DNA from: Agelaius tricolor
Lineage: Eukaryota; Chordata; Aves; Passeriformes; Icteridae
Assembly (NCBI GenBank): GCA_023055355.1
Contig: JALJCS010000007.1
Coordinates: forward strand, 5,320,001-5,384,000
DNA: 64,000 bases
Direction of reading: 5' to 3'
Below the pieces are notes generated by a model that saw nothing but the letters and a program-made list of their open reading frames with translations, searched no databases and was not told the DNA's origin. Made by a program: the position numbers and the translations under genes. Every line of letters starts with the position of its first letter. The first letter of the stretch is position 1. This document shows, piece by piece, positions 34,301 to 42,763 of this stretch.

Positions 34301-37300
34301 TGAGCCCCACTAAGAGAAAAAATCCAGGACTGTGAAATGAGACAATTATTGCTTTATGTAACCCTTTTTTATTAATTTCTAATTTAAATATTTCATTTTG
34401 GAATACGTTTCAATTAATTTATACTGCTTTTCACCCTGCAACCACCAATGAACACCTTGGACACTTCCAGGGCTGGGACATCCACAACTTCCCTGGATAA
34501 CCTGTGCCTCACCACCCTCACAGTAAAGAATTTTTTCTTAATATCTAATTTAAACCTACTACTCTCTGTCAGCTCATTCCCCCTTGTCCTGTCACTCCAA
34601 GCTCTTATAGAGCCTCTCCATCTTCCTGAATGTATTTCATAGTGCAGCCTTCAGCACACTGCAGTCTGGTGTCCAGGCAGATATGCTCTATCCACCCTGC
34701 TGACACAGCCAGGTTTTTTTGTCTTACCACAGAACCTAACCAGTCTGAGTTCTGCATTGAGATGCCATAAATTTAATTAGAATATGTTCAAAGGTCTAAA
34801 GACAGTTCCTAGGGATTTCCCTTCCTAAGACTAAGAGCTAGCCATTTCTGGAGCTTCTTGTGACCAGCATGTGGAGGGAGATGATTCTGCTCCTCTGCTC
34901 TACTGAAGCCCCAGAGGTTGTGTCTGGAGTCCTGGCTACAAGAAGGACATGGACCTGTTGGAGCAGGTCCAGAGGAGGCCACAAACACAAGCAGAGGGCA
35001 GAGAAAGAAGTGTTTTTAGAGATTCACATGAAAAATCCCACACAGCAGGATGGGTGGTGAGGTGAAATCAACCCAGCAGATGAGCAGGTGGTTTAATTCC
35101 ATGCATGCAGCAGGGACAAGGACAGTGCTATTTCACTGCTAATTGGTCTTATGCCACATTAAATGACAAGAAAAAAAAACAAAACTACATTTCAAGCACT
35201 ACCAAAACAACTGCTCACATCAGGTGAGCATCTCAAATCACAGCAGCACCCCAAATTTCTCTGAGACTGCTGATGTAGAGGCTGGAAGCTCAGGAGAGCT
35301 CCTGGGGTGCACCTCTGCTGTGAGGAAAGGCTGAGAGAACTGGGGGCTGTTCAGCCTGGAGAAGGCTCTGGGCAGACCTTCCTGCAGCCTTCATAAAGGG
35401 GGCTTTATAAAAGAGATGGGGACAGACTTCTTTAGAAGGACCTGTTGCAATAGGAGGAGGGATAACAGGTTTAAACTCACTGTAGACTCAGAGTAGATAT
35501 AAGGAAGAAATTTTTTACAATGAGGCTGGTGAAACACAGGTTGTGCAGAGAAGTGGTAGAGCCCAATCCCTGGAAACATTCAAGGCCAGCTAGGACAGGG
35601 CTCTGAGCAACCTGATCTTGCTGAACATGTCCCTGCTCATGGCAGGGGGTTGGACTGGGTGACTTTTAAAGCTCTCTTCCCACCCAGGCCATTCCATGAC
35701 TCCACCACAGAGCAAGCTGTTGTTTAATGTATTCATGGCAGGGGGTTGGACTGGGTGACTTTTAAAGCTCTCTTTCCACCAGGCCATTCCATGACTCCAC
35801 CACAGAGCAAGCTGTTGTTTAATGTATTCATGGCAGGGGGTTGGACTGGGTGACTTTTAAAGGCCTCTTTCCACCCAGGCCATTCCAAGACTCCACCACA
35901 GAGCAAGGTGTTGTTTAACATGATTTGAGGAGATTTCACCCACTGGGAGTGGGTGGAGGTGGCTGTGCAGGGAATGGCTGCACACAGGCACACAAGGCAC
36001 TCACTCTCTGTGTCCCATGCAGTAGGACACAATGCTGTAGGGAGCCTTGGTCAAGCTGACTCTGATCTTCTCATCTCTGTCTGCAGTCAGGATATATTGG
36101 TCATCAGCACTCAGGGCCTGTTGGAGAGGGAGAGCTTTAGTGCCCAGCAGTTCAAGGATTGAGATTCTCCTTAACTAAGAAAAAAAAATCTCCTCACCCC
36201 AAAAGGCAGGTATAGACACAAAGCCACTTTCTTCCACCAACAATGGAAGCCTAAATCTTTGTGACAGTAATGTTCTCACTCACTAAGACAAGCAACACTG
36301 ACTTGAGGTCCAGTGAAAGCCACTGAGCCCCAACAGTAGAGCTGCAAGACCCCTTGCATCTTAAAATGAAACTCATCACATCAAAGAGCTGAGCTGACAT
36401 GGCAGAGTGGATGAACTCCCACAGACACTCTGTCACCAAGACTTCTGTGACTGTAACATGAAGACTTTTTCAACACCCATAAGCTTTTTTCCTTACCAAA
36501 CTCTGCCAACACAAACTCAGTAGGAAGAAATCTGGACCACATTTCATTTATATAATTAAAAAAAATATAAAAAGCAAACCAGAAATCTGGGACAAGAGCA
36601 ACAATGAGAGACTCAAGCTCAAGCAGGAATGCAGGTTTGTAAATACACACACTTACCACATCCATTAGCAGAGAGACATGACCCAGCTCAAGTTTTCCAT
36701 CAGCTTTAGGTTCTGTTATTGAGTAAGAATAGACATCACCAGACTTATCTGCAACAAAAATCTTATCCTCTGCAGCTGTGATAACCAGGGATGTGCATCT
36801 CCTGTTCACAAACCTGAAAGACAAATGGCACAGCTTGAACAGCTCTGGATGGCAGCTTCAGCAAGCCTGAAGTTAAACAGACCAAGAGGCTGGGCAAAAA
36901 GTTCTCAGATGCAACATTACTGAAATGGCAGCAATGAGAGTAACACTAAGGGGCTGAAATGGCACTTTGGAGCCCAGTAAATGAGTGACTGATGTAATAG
37001 CAAACACCTGGGCTGGGGAGAGGAACAGGAGACCATTAAAAGCTGCATGACTGCATTTTGCTTTGGTATTTTCTCAACTGAGCACCTCACCCAGGCAGCA
37101 TGCCAGGATTCTAATGAAGGCTGGTAGACTTCCTTGCACTCTACATCATAAAAACATGAGCTAAACACCTAGAAAAGACAAGGCAGGATTTGTCCTATTA
37201 GGAGTCCTTTGCAGCAACACTTTTAGAAACTGTGTAGGAGCTACTCCAGTTACCACTCTGTACTGCAAAGGGAAGCCCTTGATGGAGAGCCTTGGAACTC

Positions 37301-40300
37301 TTTTCTCCTCATATCCCAAGTCACAGAGCCACAGGCTCCTTGTCCAGACAAAGCTCTGAACTTGAACTCTGAGTTTCCCTCATCATCTGCCACCATCCCA
37401 TAGTTCCAGCTGCCAGTGTAGTAGATATCAGCTTTCTTACAACTACTCAGATCAAGATAAGAACCACAGATGCCAGAAAACACATCCTGAGTGCTAGCAC
37501 AGGACTGTGGGCACCAAGGATCATAGGAATGGATATTGATATTCACCTACTCTGAAATTCAGTGGCCATGTGGAGGGGCAAGAGGACAATACACTATGCT
37601 TCAGGTAAGAAGAGAGGAATTCCCAGACTTTTTAGTGGCTGTTTAAAGGAACATCACAACAGGATCACAGGCAACACAGCTCCAAAAAAGGTTACTCTGC
37701 CAACCAGAAAGTCCTGCTCCAAGTTCACTGTACCACCTGTGATCTTGAGCACAAAGATTCAAAAGTTCCCCTTTGTCTGACACAAGCTGACTCCACAGGC
37801 CAGCACTGTGTGAGACTTTACACAGCTTGCTACAAAACACCAACACAAGTCACATAGCTCAAACTTTGGTATTGTTATCCATGCAGAAAGCCTTTTTCCT
37901 GTATTCCCCTTTTCCTAATGTGAGGTAATGACATTCCAAAAAAGTCTGTGGTCCTAGTTAAACTTTCAGCAGAAACTAAACACCAAACCATTATTCAGTG
38001 GCATGGTTACAGGCAAGACACACACAAGGCTGGGCAGCAGGGAAGGCAGGACACAGAATGAACAGAATTTCTGATTTTATCATAGAACATCCTGAGCTGG
38101 AAGGGACCCACAAGGATTACTGAGTCCAACTCCTGGCCCTGCAGAGGACACCCCAACAATCCCACCATGTGCCTGAGAGCATTGTCCAAACCCTTCCTGA
38201 GCTGTGTGAGCCTTGGTGCTGTGACCACTTCCCTGGGAAACTGTTCTTGTGCTCAACCACTCTGGGTGAAAAACCTTTTCCTAATACCCAACCTAAATGT
38301 CCCCTGGCACAGCTTCATGCCATGGCCACTTCCTCACTACAACACTTTAACCCCAAGGGTCCATCCTGTATCCTACACACAGAGCCAAGCTACAGGGACT
38401 TGAATTGTTTTGCAACCAGGGTCTCACATTTGTCAGAGACCAACAGAAGCAGAGATGCCACATGCTCAGGTACTTTCTCAGGAAGCCCTTCACAATCCTG
38501 GTTTTTCTACAGAGAATTGTCACAAGCAGCAGCAGAAAACTTGGAACTGGAGGACCTCTGGTGGACAGCTACAGGCTGTTTCCTCAAGAGGAATGTACTG
38601 AAGAAAAGCAGCTGCAGCATCTCTAAAGATGTGTTTTTTGAAAAGATCACAAGTTTTTAGAAAGTTCACAAACTCCCCAAAACTCCTCAAAATCAGAAGG
38701 AACAGAGAATGCACTCACTGAACTGCTTGGCATCAGTCTTACAGCCCCAACCCCAGTGTACCAGGAGTGGGCAGAGTTTTAGTTCTTAAAGATAAAAAAC
38801 ACTGTGTTTAGGATAAGGAAAGATATTATCCTTCCTTGGACAGTGATATTAAACATCTGCACTCCCATTCTTGGTGAGGGGAAGACCACACATCAATTTT
38901 TGACAAATACTCTGAATACCCAAAACCATTAAATTTATCTGTGTGAAGGAATTAAAAAAAAATAAATAAAGGAAGCTGAGTAATAACAAATATCAACATC
39001 CTAAATAATCCAATTTTAGAACTCTAAATCCATCAGCCAGAACTCCAGGTCCTTACCTGACACTAAGACATTCCCAGGAAGGCTTTGTCTGGAACAGAAC
39101 CAGGCGTTTGTTGTCATCTGTCAGGGCAAAATAACCTCCTGATGGGGAGAAGGCAAAAGCCAGGATGTCATCACTTCCTTTATCTGTCCCTTTTCCATCC
39201 TGCCTAATAGAGAGAAAGGGACCAACAGTTCACAACCTGATAGCTACAAAATTACCTCAGGGGGTTGTTCCCAAACCACCAGGAGTGTGAGGAACTAAGT
39301 AAAACTTTATATTAAATGCTTTTATTTCTTCTTGAAATGTTGAGCCAACATGGACATTAATGCAAAGAAATAAACCAAGACAAAGGAAACTGACAGGTCT
39401 AAGCCTGGATCAAAGCCTGTTTAGAAAACAAAAATTTTCTAAAAGTTTTCTAAAACTTTTCTAAAAACAAGATGCTGGCACATCTTGATATAAATTATGA
39501 GGAAAACAGTAAAATGTTTCTTGTTTGCCTACAAGTAAAACAATGTCCAGTGCTTGAATTTAAACTAAGAAAAATACTTTTTTGTGTGTTTTGAATTCTC
39601 ATGACTTACAGAACAGATCTGGAAGAGAACTTACGTAAGTGCTTTGTGGGTTTTTTTGGTTTTAGATGTCTAACAAAAAAGCACGACTTTTCCACAAATG
39701 TCTTGACTGACAAGAGACAGAATTATTGAATTTGATTTTGCCACTGCTGGTTTTTTTTAGAAAAAAATAGAAAAAAGGTGCACTGTGGAATGAAACTCTG
39801 GATGAAACAGAAACAAAAAACAGATCCATACATATCCATCAGGGTTAGCAAAACCAACCCTTCACCTGCTCAAGGAGTTATCCTGTGGCTTCCTTCTAGT
39901 GCCTTCACAGCCACACAAGCTCAGGGATGCACCCTCCAGAAAAGAGCAGATTTTCTCACCCTTTCTCTCCTAAGGGCTGCTTCTCTGCACTGCTGCAATC
40001 GTACACGAAGAGACTCTCATCACTGCAAGGAAAAACAAAGCTAAAATTACTGGAACTGGAACAACCATGCTTAACTATGGAGAGTGGCAACTCTTTTGTA
40101 AAACTCTCTCATTTTAGTTATTGGGCACAACTGCCCCCCATCTTAGAACCACCTCTGCCCAAGTGGGCTCCCAGAGTGCTACAGCTGTGGCAGAAGTTTA
40201 AAATTTTGGACTGTGTGCACGTGTCAAACAGGAAATCCTCCCCTGCTGGTGAAGTAACCCTGTATTTTGCATAAATGTTATTTCTGTCAGACTCAGCACA

Positions 40301-42601
40301 TCTGCCAGTAGCATTTACCCAGTCACAGAATCACAGATGGGTCAGGCTGGAAGGGACCACAGTGGGCCACCAGGTCCAACCCCCCTGCTCTAGCAGGGCC
40401 ATCCCAGAGCACACAGCACAGGATTGTGTCCAGATGAATCTGGAATATCTCTAGAAAGGAAGACTCCACACCCTCTCTGGACAATCTGTCCAGTGTTTGG
40501 TCACTGCACAATAGAAAAGTTCTTCCTCATGCTCAGGTGGAACTTCCTGGGCATCAGTTTCTGCCCCTTACCTCTTGTCCCACTGCTGGGCACCACAGAG
40601 CAGAGCCTGGCCCATCTTCTGACACCTCACAGAACCTCGGAATCATCTGGGTTGGAAAGCACCTCTGGAGATCACTCAGTGACCTCTGGAGATCACCCAG
40701 CCCAACCCCCTGCCCAGGCAAGGTCACCTGGAACAGTGACACAGGGATGTGTCCAGATGGCTCTGGAATGGCACCAGAGACTCCACACCCTCCCTGGGCA
40801 GCTGTTCCAGAGCTCTGCCACCTCCATGTAAAGAACTTCTTCCTTCTGTTGAGGTGGAACTTCTTGTGTTTTATTTTATGGCCATTGCTCCTCACCCTGT
40901 CACTGGGCAGCAGGAGCTGGAAAGAGTCTGGCACCATCCTTTTGTCACCCACCTTGGAGATATTTACATGCACCTTCCTTATGGACATAAAATACACCCT
41001 TACTATACATGTATATATGTGTGTATATATACAAAATATTGTATACATTCTAGGTATTTATAGTTTTAGCTATAATGCATGTTTTATGTATAATAATGTG
41101 GTTTTATGTATAATAAGATATGCTTTCTGCAAGTTATGTACACATATACACTATGTTATATATATAATATATATGTATATATGTGTATATATATAAACAT
41201 ATATGGTGTGTACATATATATATAAAATAATATTATATACATTCTAGGCATTTATAGTTTTAGATATAATGCATGTTTTATGCATAATAATACAGTTTTA
41301 TACATAATAATGTGGTTTTATGTATAATAACGTAGTTTTATGTATAATAATATATGCTTTCTATAAGTTATGCACACATACACACTATGTTATATATACA
41401 ATATATATGTATATATATGTGTGTGTGTGTGTACATATATATATATAAAATAATATTGTATACATTCCAGGCATTTATAGTTTTAGATATAATGCATGTT
41501 TTATGCATAATAATACAGTTTTATACATAATAATGTGGTTTTATGTATAATAATGTAGTTTTATGTATAATAATATATGCTTTCTATAAGTTATGCACAC
41601 ATACACACTATGTTATATATATACAATATATACGCATATATATGTGTGTGTACATATATATATATAAAATAATATTGTATACATTCTAGGCATTTATAGT
41701 TTTAGGTATAATGCATGTTTTATGCATAATGTGATTTTATGCACAAAAATGTGGTTTTATGGATAATAATGTAGTTTTATGTATAATAATACATACGTTC
41801 TATAAGTTAGGTACACATATACACTTTTTTATATATATAATATATATGTATAAATATATGTATGTGTACATATATATAGGGTGTGTGTATATCTATATAT
41901 AAAACAATATTGTATACATTCTAGGCATAGTTTATGGTTTTATAGTTTATATATATATAAACTATATATAGCTTATAGTTTTAGGTATAATGCATGTTTT
42001 ATGTATAACAATGTCAGTTTATGTATAATAATGTGGTTTTATGTATAATAAGATATGCTTTCTATAAGTTATGTACACATATACACTATGTTATACAGCT
42101 ATAACATACATGTATATATATATGTGTGTATACACATGTATGTATATATATATATACACATATATATGTATATATACGGTGTGTGTTTATCTATATATTC
42201 TCTATGCTACAGTTTACCTGGGGAAGCAAACCATGACAGAAAACCGCCAAGGCTGAAAAGTTTCAAAGTGCTGTTTCTGTACTAGAAAACGCTGCCGAGG
42301 AGCCGGGAAAGGCACGACCCGCAGCAGGGCCAGCAGCTCCGGCACTGCCCCAGCACCTCCCCTCAGCCCACACGGGCCCCTGCGAGCCCCCTCAGGGGGC
42401 ACCGGGCGGCCTCGGCCGCTCGGACTCGCCCGGCCGCCCCCTTCCCGCAGTGTCCCGGCCCCGCACGCCCCGCACTGACCCGCCGTGGCCGGGCCGCGCC
42501 GCCAGCAGCCGCCCCCCGCCGCTCGCCACCGCCAGGGCCCCGCGCAGCGCCAGCGCCGGCCGGGCCCCGGGGCTGCGCCCGCCGCCATCGCCGCCCGCCA
42601 T
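22186..42601 (-). CDS. WDR4: WDR4, tRNA (guanine-N7) methyltransferase non-catalytic subunit, 11 coding exons
   Basis: WD40 beta-propeller protein that holds METTL1 on tRNA so that G46 of the variable loop is methylated (m7G); nuclear in other animals. Joined exons on the minus strand: 42601-42480, 40022-39960, 39203-39057, 36813-36657, 36117-36005, 33546-33486, 32450-32352, 27290-27226, 26557-26374, 25491-25422, 22367-22186. The sum is 1263 nt, or 420 residues plus stop (human about 412). Every intron is GT-AG and all phases agree. Recognisable blocks: DESLFVYDC (about 42-50), ADKSGDVYS (132-140), [12 protein letters not shown] (173-184), [11 protein letters not shown] (223-233), VYIFQLD (280-286), and the lysine-rich tail after [10 protein letters not shown]. 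Arg182 corresponds to human Arg170, the residue altered in a microcephalic dwarfism family. The start was chosen because MAGG matches the family start and lies in the CpG island. Shares a promoter with NDUFV3. Confidence 0.96.
22530..22836 (+). mobile_element. CR1 LINE 3' fragment in WDR4 intron 10
   Basis: Landmarks: GTGACAGGACAAGG, ATATTGGGAAGAAATTCTT, TGGATCCCTGGAAGTGTCCA, CCATGGCAGGGGGATGGAA, ending CCAACCCAAACCACTCTGTG. Antisense to WDR4. Confidence 0.9.
23745..24012 (+). mobile_element. CR1 LINE 3' fragment in WDR4 intron 10
   Basis: AATGGCTTCAAACTGAGAG, TTAGGAAGAAATTCTCCCTG, then the GCCAAACCATCCTGGGATGC ending. Antisense to WDR4. Confidence 0.88.
24046..24092. repeat. Short duplicated motif CCCCAGCTCTTGTACATC
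   Basis: Two tandem copies here and a third, with the same AATAAAACAT lead, at 26924-26951. Both places lie in WDR4 introns. Confidence 0.7.
25422..25491 (-). CDS. WDR4: WDR4 coding exon 10
   Basis: 70 nt. Acceptor TTCCCAG, donor AAG|GTGAGA. Encodes [19 protein letters not shown] and then TVFEG, matching the human VLKKVSGVLRGNW region. Ends in phase 1. Confidence 0.92.
26374..26557 (-). CDS. WDR4: WDR4 coding exon 9
   Basis: 184 nt. Acceptor CAAAAG, donor AAG|GTACTT. Encodes [20 protein letters not shown] and then a stretch with GWDLAFEE and [15 protein letters not shown]. The exon bearing the VYIFQLDA hallmark of WDR4. Confidence 0.95.
27226..27290 (-). CDS. WDR4: WDR4 coding exon 8
   Basis: 65 nt. 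Acceptor CTAATAG, donor ACAG|GTAAGA. Encodes [20 protein letters not shown], aligned to the human SRIAFWCQENCVALLC segment. Short exon after a 5-kb intron, fixed by the phase match to exon 9. Confidence 0.93.
27854..27925. repeat. A/C-rich simple sequence
   Basis: A-run followed by AAC-rich sequence in WDR4 intron 7. Confidence 0.9.
28033..28071. repeat. Perfect 16-bp inverted repeat with 7-nt loop
   Basis: TTGCAGTTTTTCTACT (28033-28048) is exactly complementary to 28056-28071, with loop TGGGAGG. Pairing ends sharply outside the stem. Lies in WDR4 intron 7. Confidence 0.95.
29081..29112. repeat. (TA)n microsatellite
   Basis: About 11 TA units followed by TGTATATA in WDR4 intron 7. Confidence 0.95.
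31496..31808. repeat. Local duplicate copy 1 (about 305 bp)
   Basis: From GGAAAGAAGTGTTTTTAGAG to GGGAGAGCTCC this sequence matches 35001-35302 with only scattered substitutions and short indels. It lies in WDR4 intron 7 in sequence that is not recognisably mobile on either side. Confidence 0.9.
32352..32450 (-). CDS. WDR4: WDR4 coding exon 7
   Basis: 99 nt in phase 0 at both ends. Acceptor CTGTCCAG, donor CAG|GTATGT. Encodes [20 protein letters not shown]; the usual GDGT turn is GDST here. Confidence 0.96.
33486..33546 (-). CDS. WDR4: WDR4 coding exon 6
   Basis: 61 nt. Acceptor CTTTAG, donor GGG|GTATGT. Encodes [20 protein letters not shown], matching the human segment before the GDGTLRLW strand. 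Confidence 0.96.
34436..34645 (-). mobile_element. CR1 LINE fragment in WDR4 intron 5
   Basis: Reverse-complement CR1 landmarks: CTTGGACACTTCCAGGGCTG, CACCACCCTCACAGTAAAG, CCCCTTGTCCTGTCACT. Same sense as WDR4. Confidence 0.88.
34860..35700 (+). mobile_element. CR1 LINE 3' end, split by a 303-bp insert
   Basis: CR1 sequence runs from about 34860 (GGAGGGAGATGATTCTGCTC, then GGACATGGACCTGTTGGAGC) to 34999, is interrupted, and resumes at 35303 (TGGGGTGCACCTCTGCTG, then GAGGAAAGGCTGAGAGAACT) through to the usual tail CAGGCCATTCCATGACTCC. Antisense to WDR4, intron 5. Confidence 0.85.
35000..35302. repeat. Local duplicate copy 2, inserted in a CR1 element
   Basis: Near-identical to 31496-31808. 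Its two edges fall exactly where the CR1 consensus reads AGAGGGC|TGGAGCACC, so it was inserted into an existing CR1. No target duplication or poly-A tail is visible. The left edge shares GCAG with the source locus, a possible microhomology. Confidence 0.85.
35638..35923. repeat. Triplicated CR1 tail, 95-96-bp unit
   Basis: Three tandem copies starting CATGGCAGGGGGTTGGACTG at 35638, 35734 and 35829. Each joins about 60 bp of CR1 end to flanking sequence (CACAGAGCAAGCTGTTGTTT), so amplification came after CR1 insertion. It ends about 80 bp from the WDR4 exon 5 donor. Confidence 0.93.
36005..36117 (-). CDS. WDR4: WDR4 coding exon 5
   Basis: 113 nt. Acceptor CCAACAG, donor GA|GTGAGT. Encodes [18 protein letters not shown] and the Gly-His preceding blade 4. 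Includes Arg182, equivalent to human Arg170. A tandem array of CR1 tail copies ends about 80 bp beyond its donor. Confidence 0.97.
36657..36813 (-). CDS. WDR4: WDR4 coding exon 4
   Basis: 157 nt. Acceptor CTTTCAG, donor GTG|GTAAGT. Encodes [20 protein letters not shown] and [12 protein letters not shown], one of the most conserved WDR4 segments. Ends in phase 0. Confidence 0.97.
38078..38345 (-). mobile_element. CR1 LINE fragment in WDR4 intron 3
   Basis: TCATAGAACATCCTGAGCTG, AAGGGACCCACAAGGATTAC, then TGGGTGAAAAACCTTTTCCT. Reverse complement of a CR1 3' region, same sense as WDR4. Confidence 0.85.
39057..39203 (-). CDS. WDR4: WDR4 coding exon 3
   Basis: 147 nt. Acceptor CTATTAG, donor TCAG|GTAAGG. 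Contains [20 protein letters not shown] and [16 protein letters not shown], the end of blade 1 into blade 2. The acceptor three bases downstream (GCAG) was rejected because it would break the frame. Confidence 0.95.
39960..40022 (-). CDS. WDR4: WDR4 coding exon 2
   Basis: 63 nt. Acceptor CTTGCAG, donor GG|GTGAGA. Encodes [20 protein letters not shown], aligned with the first propeller blade of human WDR4. Phase 2 on both sides. Confidence 0.94.
40322..40625 (-). mobile_element. CR1 LINE fragment (first of two) in WDR4 intron 1
   Basis: Starts CACAGAATCACAGATGGGTC, continues GGAAGGGACCACAGTGGGCC and AAAAGTTCTTCCTCATGCTC. Same sense as WDR4. Confidence 0.88.
40628..40975 (-). mobile_element. 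CR1 LINE fragment (second of two) in WDR4 intron 1
   Basis: Starts CAGAACCTCGGAATCATCTG, contains CCCAACCCCCTGCCCAGGCA and TGTTCCAGAGCTCTGCCACC. Lies in tandem with the preceding fragment but is a distinct copy, with CGGAATCATCTGGGTTGGAA at its end. A short GGAGATCAC-type phrase is itself doubled at 40666-40700. Confidence 0.88.
40990..42205. repeat. AT-rich tandem array, about 220-bp unit, five to six copies, WDR4 intron 1
   Basis: Each unit holds TATACATTCTAGGCATTTAT, repeated phrases of GTTTTATGTATAATAAT, then GCTTTCTATAAGTTATG and a TA/TG run. Unit starts fall near 41040, 41236, 41460, 41679 and 41915, so period varies from about 196 to 236 bp. The array ends about 270 bp from the donor end of WDR4 exon 1, right at the CpG island edge. 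Confidence 0.93.
42480..42601 (-). CDS. WDR4: WDR4 coding exon 1
   Basis: 122 nt, residues 1-40 plus two bases of codon 41 (Gly). The start codon at 42601-42599 sits in GC-rich sequence and begins MAGGDGGG; the donor reads GG|GTCAGT. The exon is GC-rich and low in complexity, so it aligns only loosely to other vertebrates, but its phase joins exactly to exon 2. Confidence 0.88.
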
Positions 42602-42712
42602 GCGCCCGCGCCGCCACGCGCGCGATTGCGTCACCGCGCACCGCGCTGACGTCACCCCGCGCCCGCCCCGCCCACCCGGAGGCCGCGGGGGCGCCTGAGG
42701 GCTCTGGGCAAG

Positions 42713-42763
42713 ATGGCGGCGGCCGCGGCGCTGAGGGGCGGCGGGAGGGCGGTGGGCCGCGAG
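42713..42763 (+). CDS. NDUFV3: NDUFV3 coding exon 1
   Basis: 51 nt, 17 codons ([17 protein letters not shown]), donor GAG|GTAAAG. Start of the presumed mitochondrial targeting signal; its ATG is part of a YY1-like motif. Confidence 0.93.
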
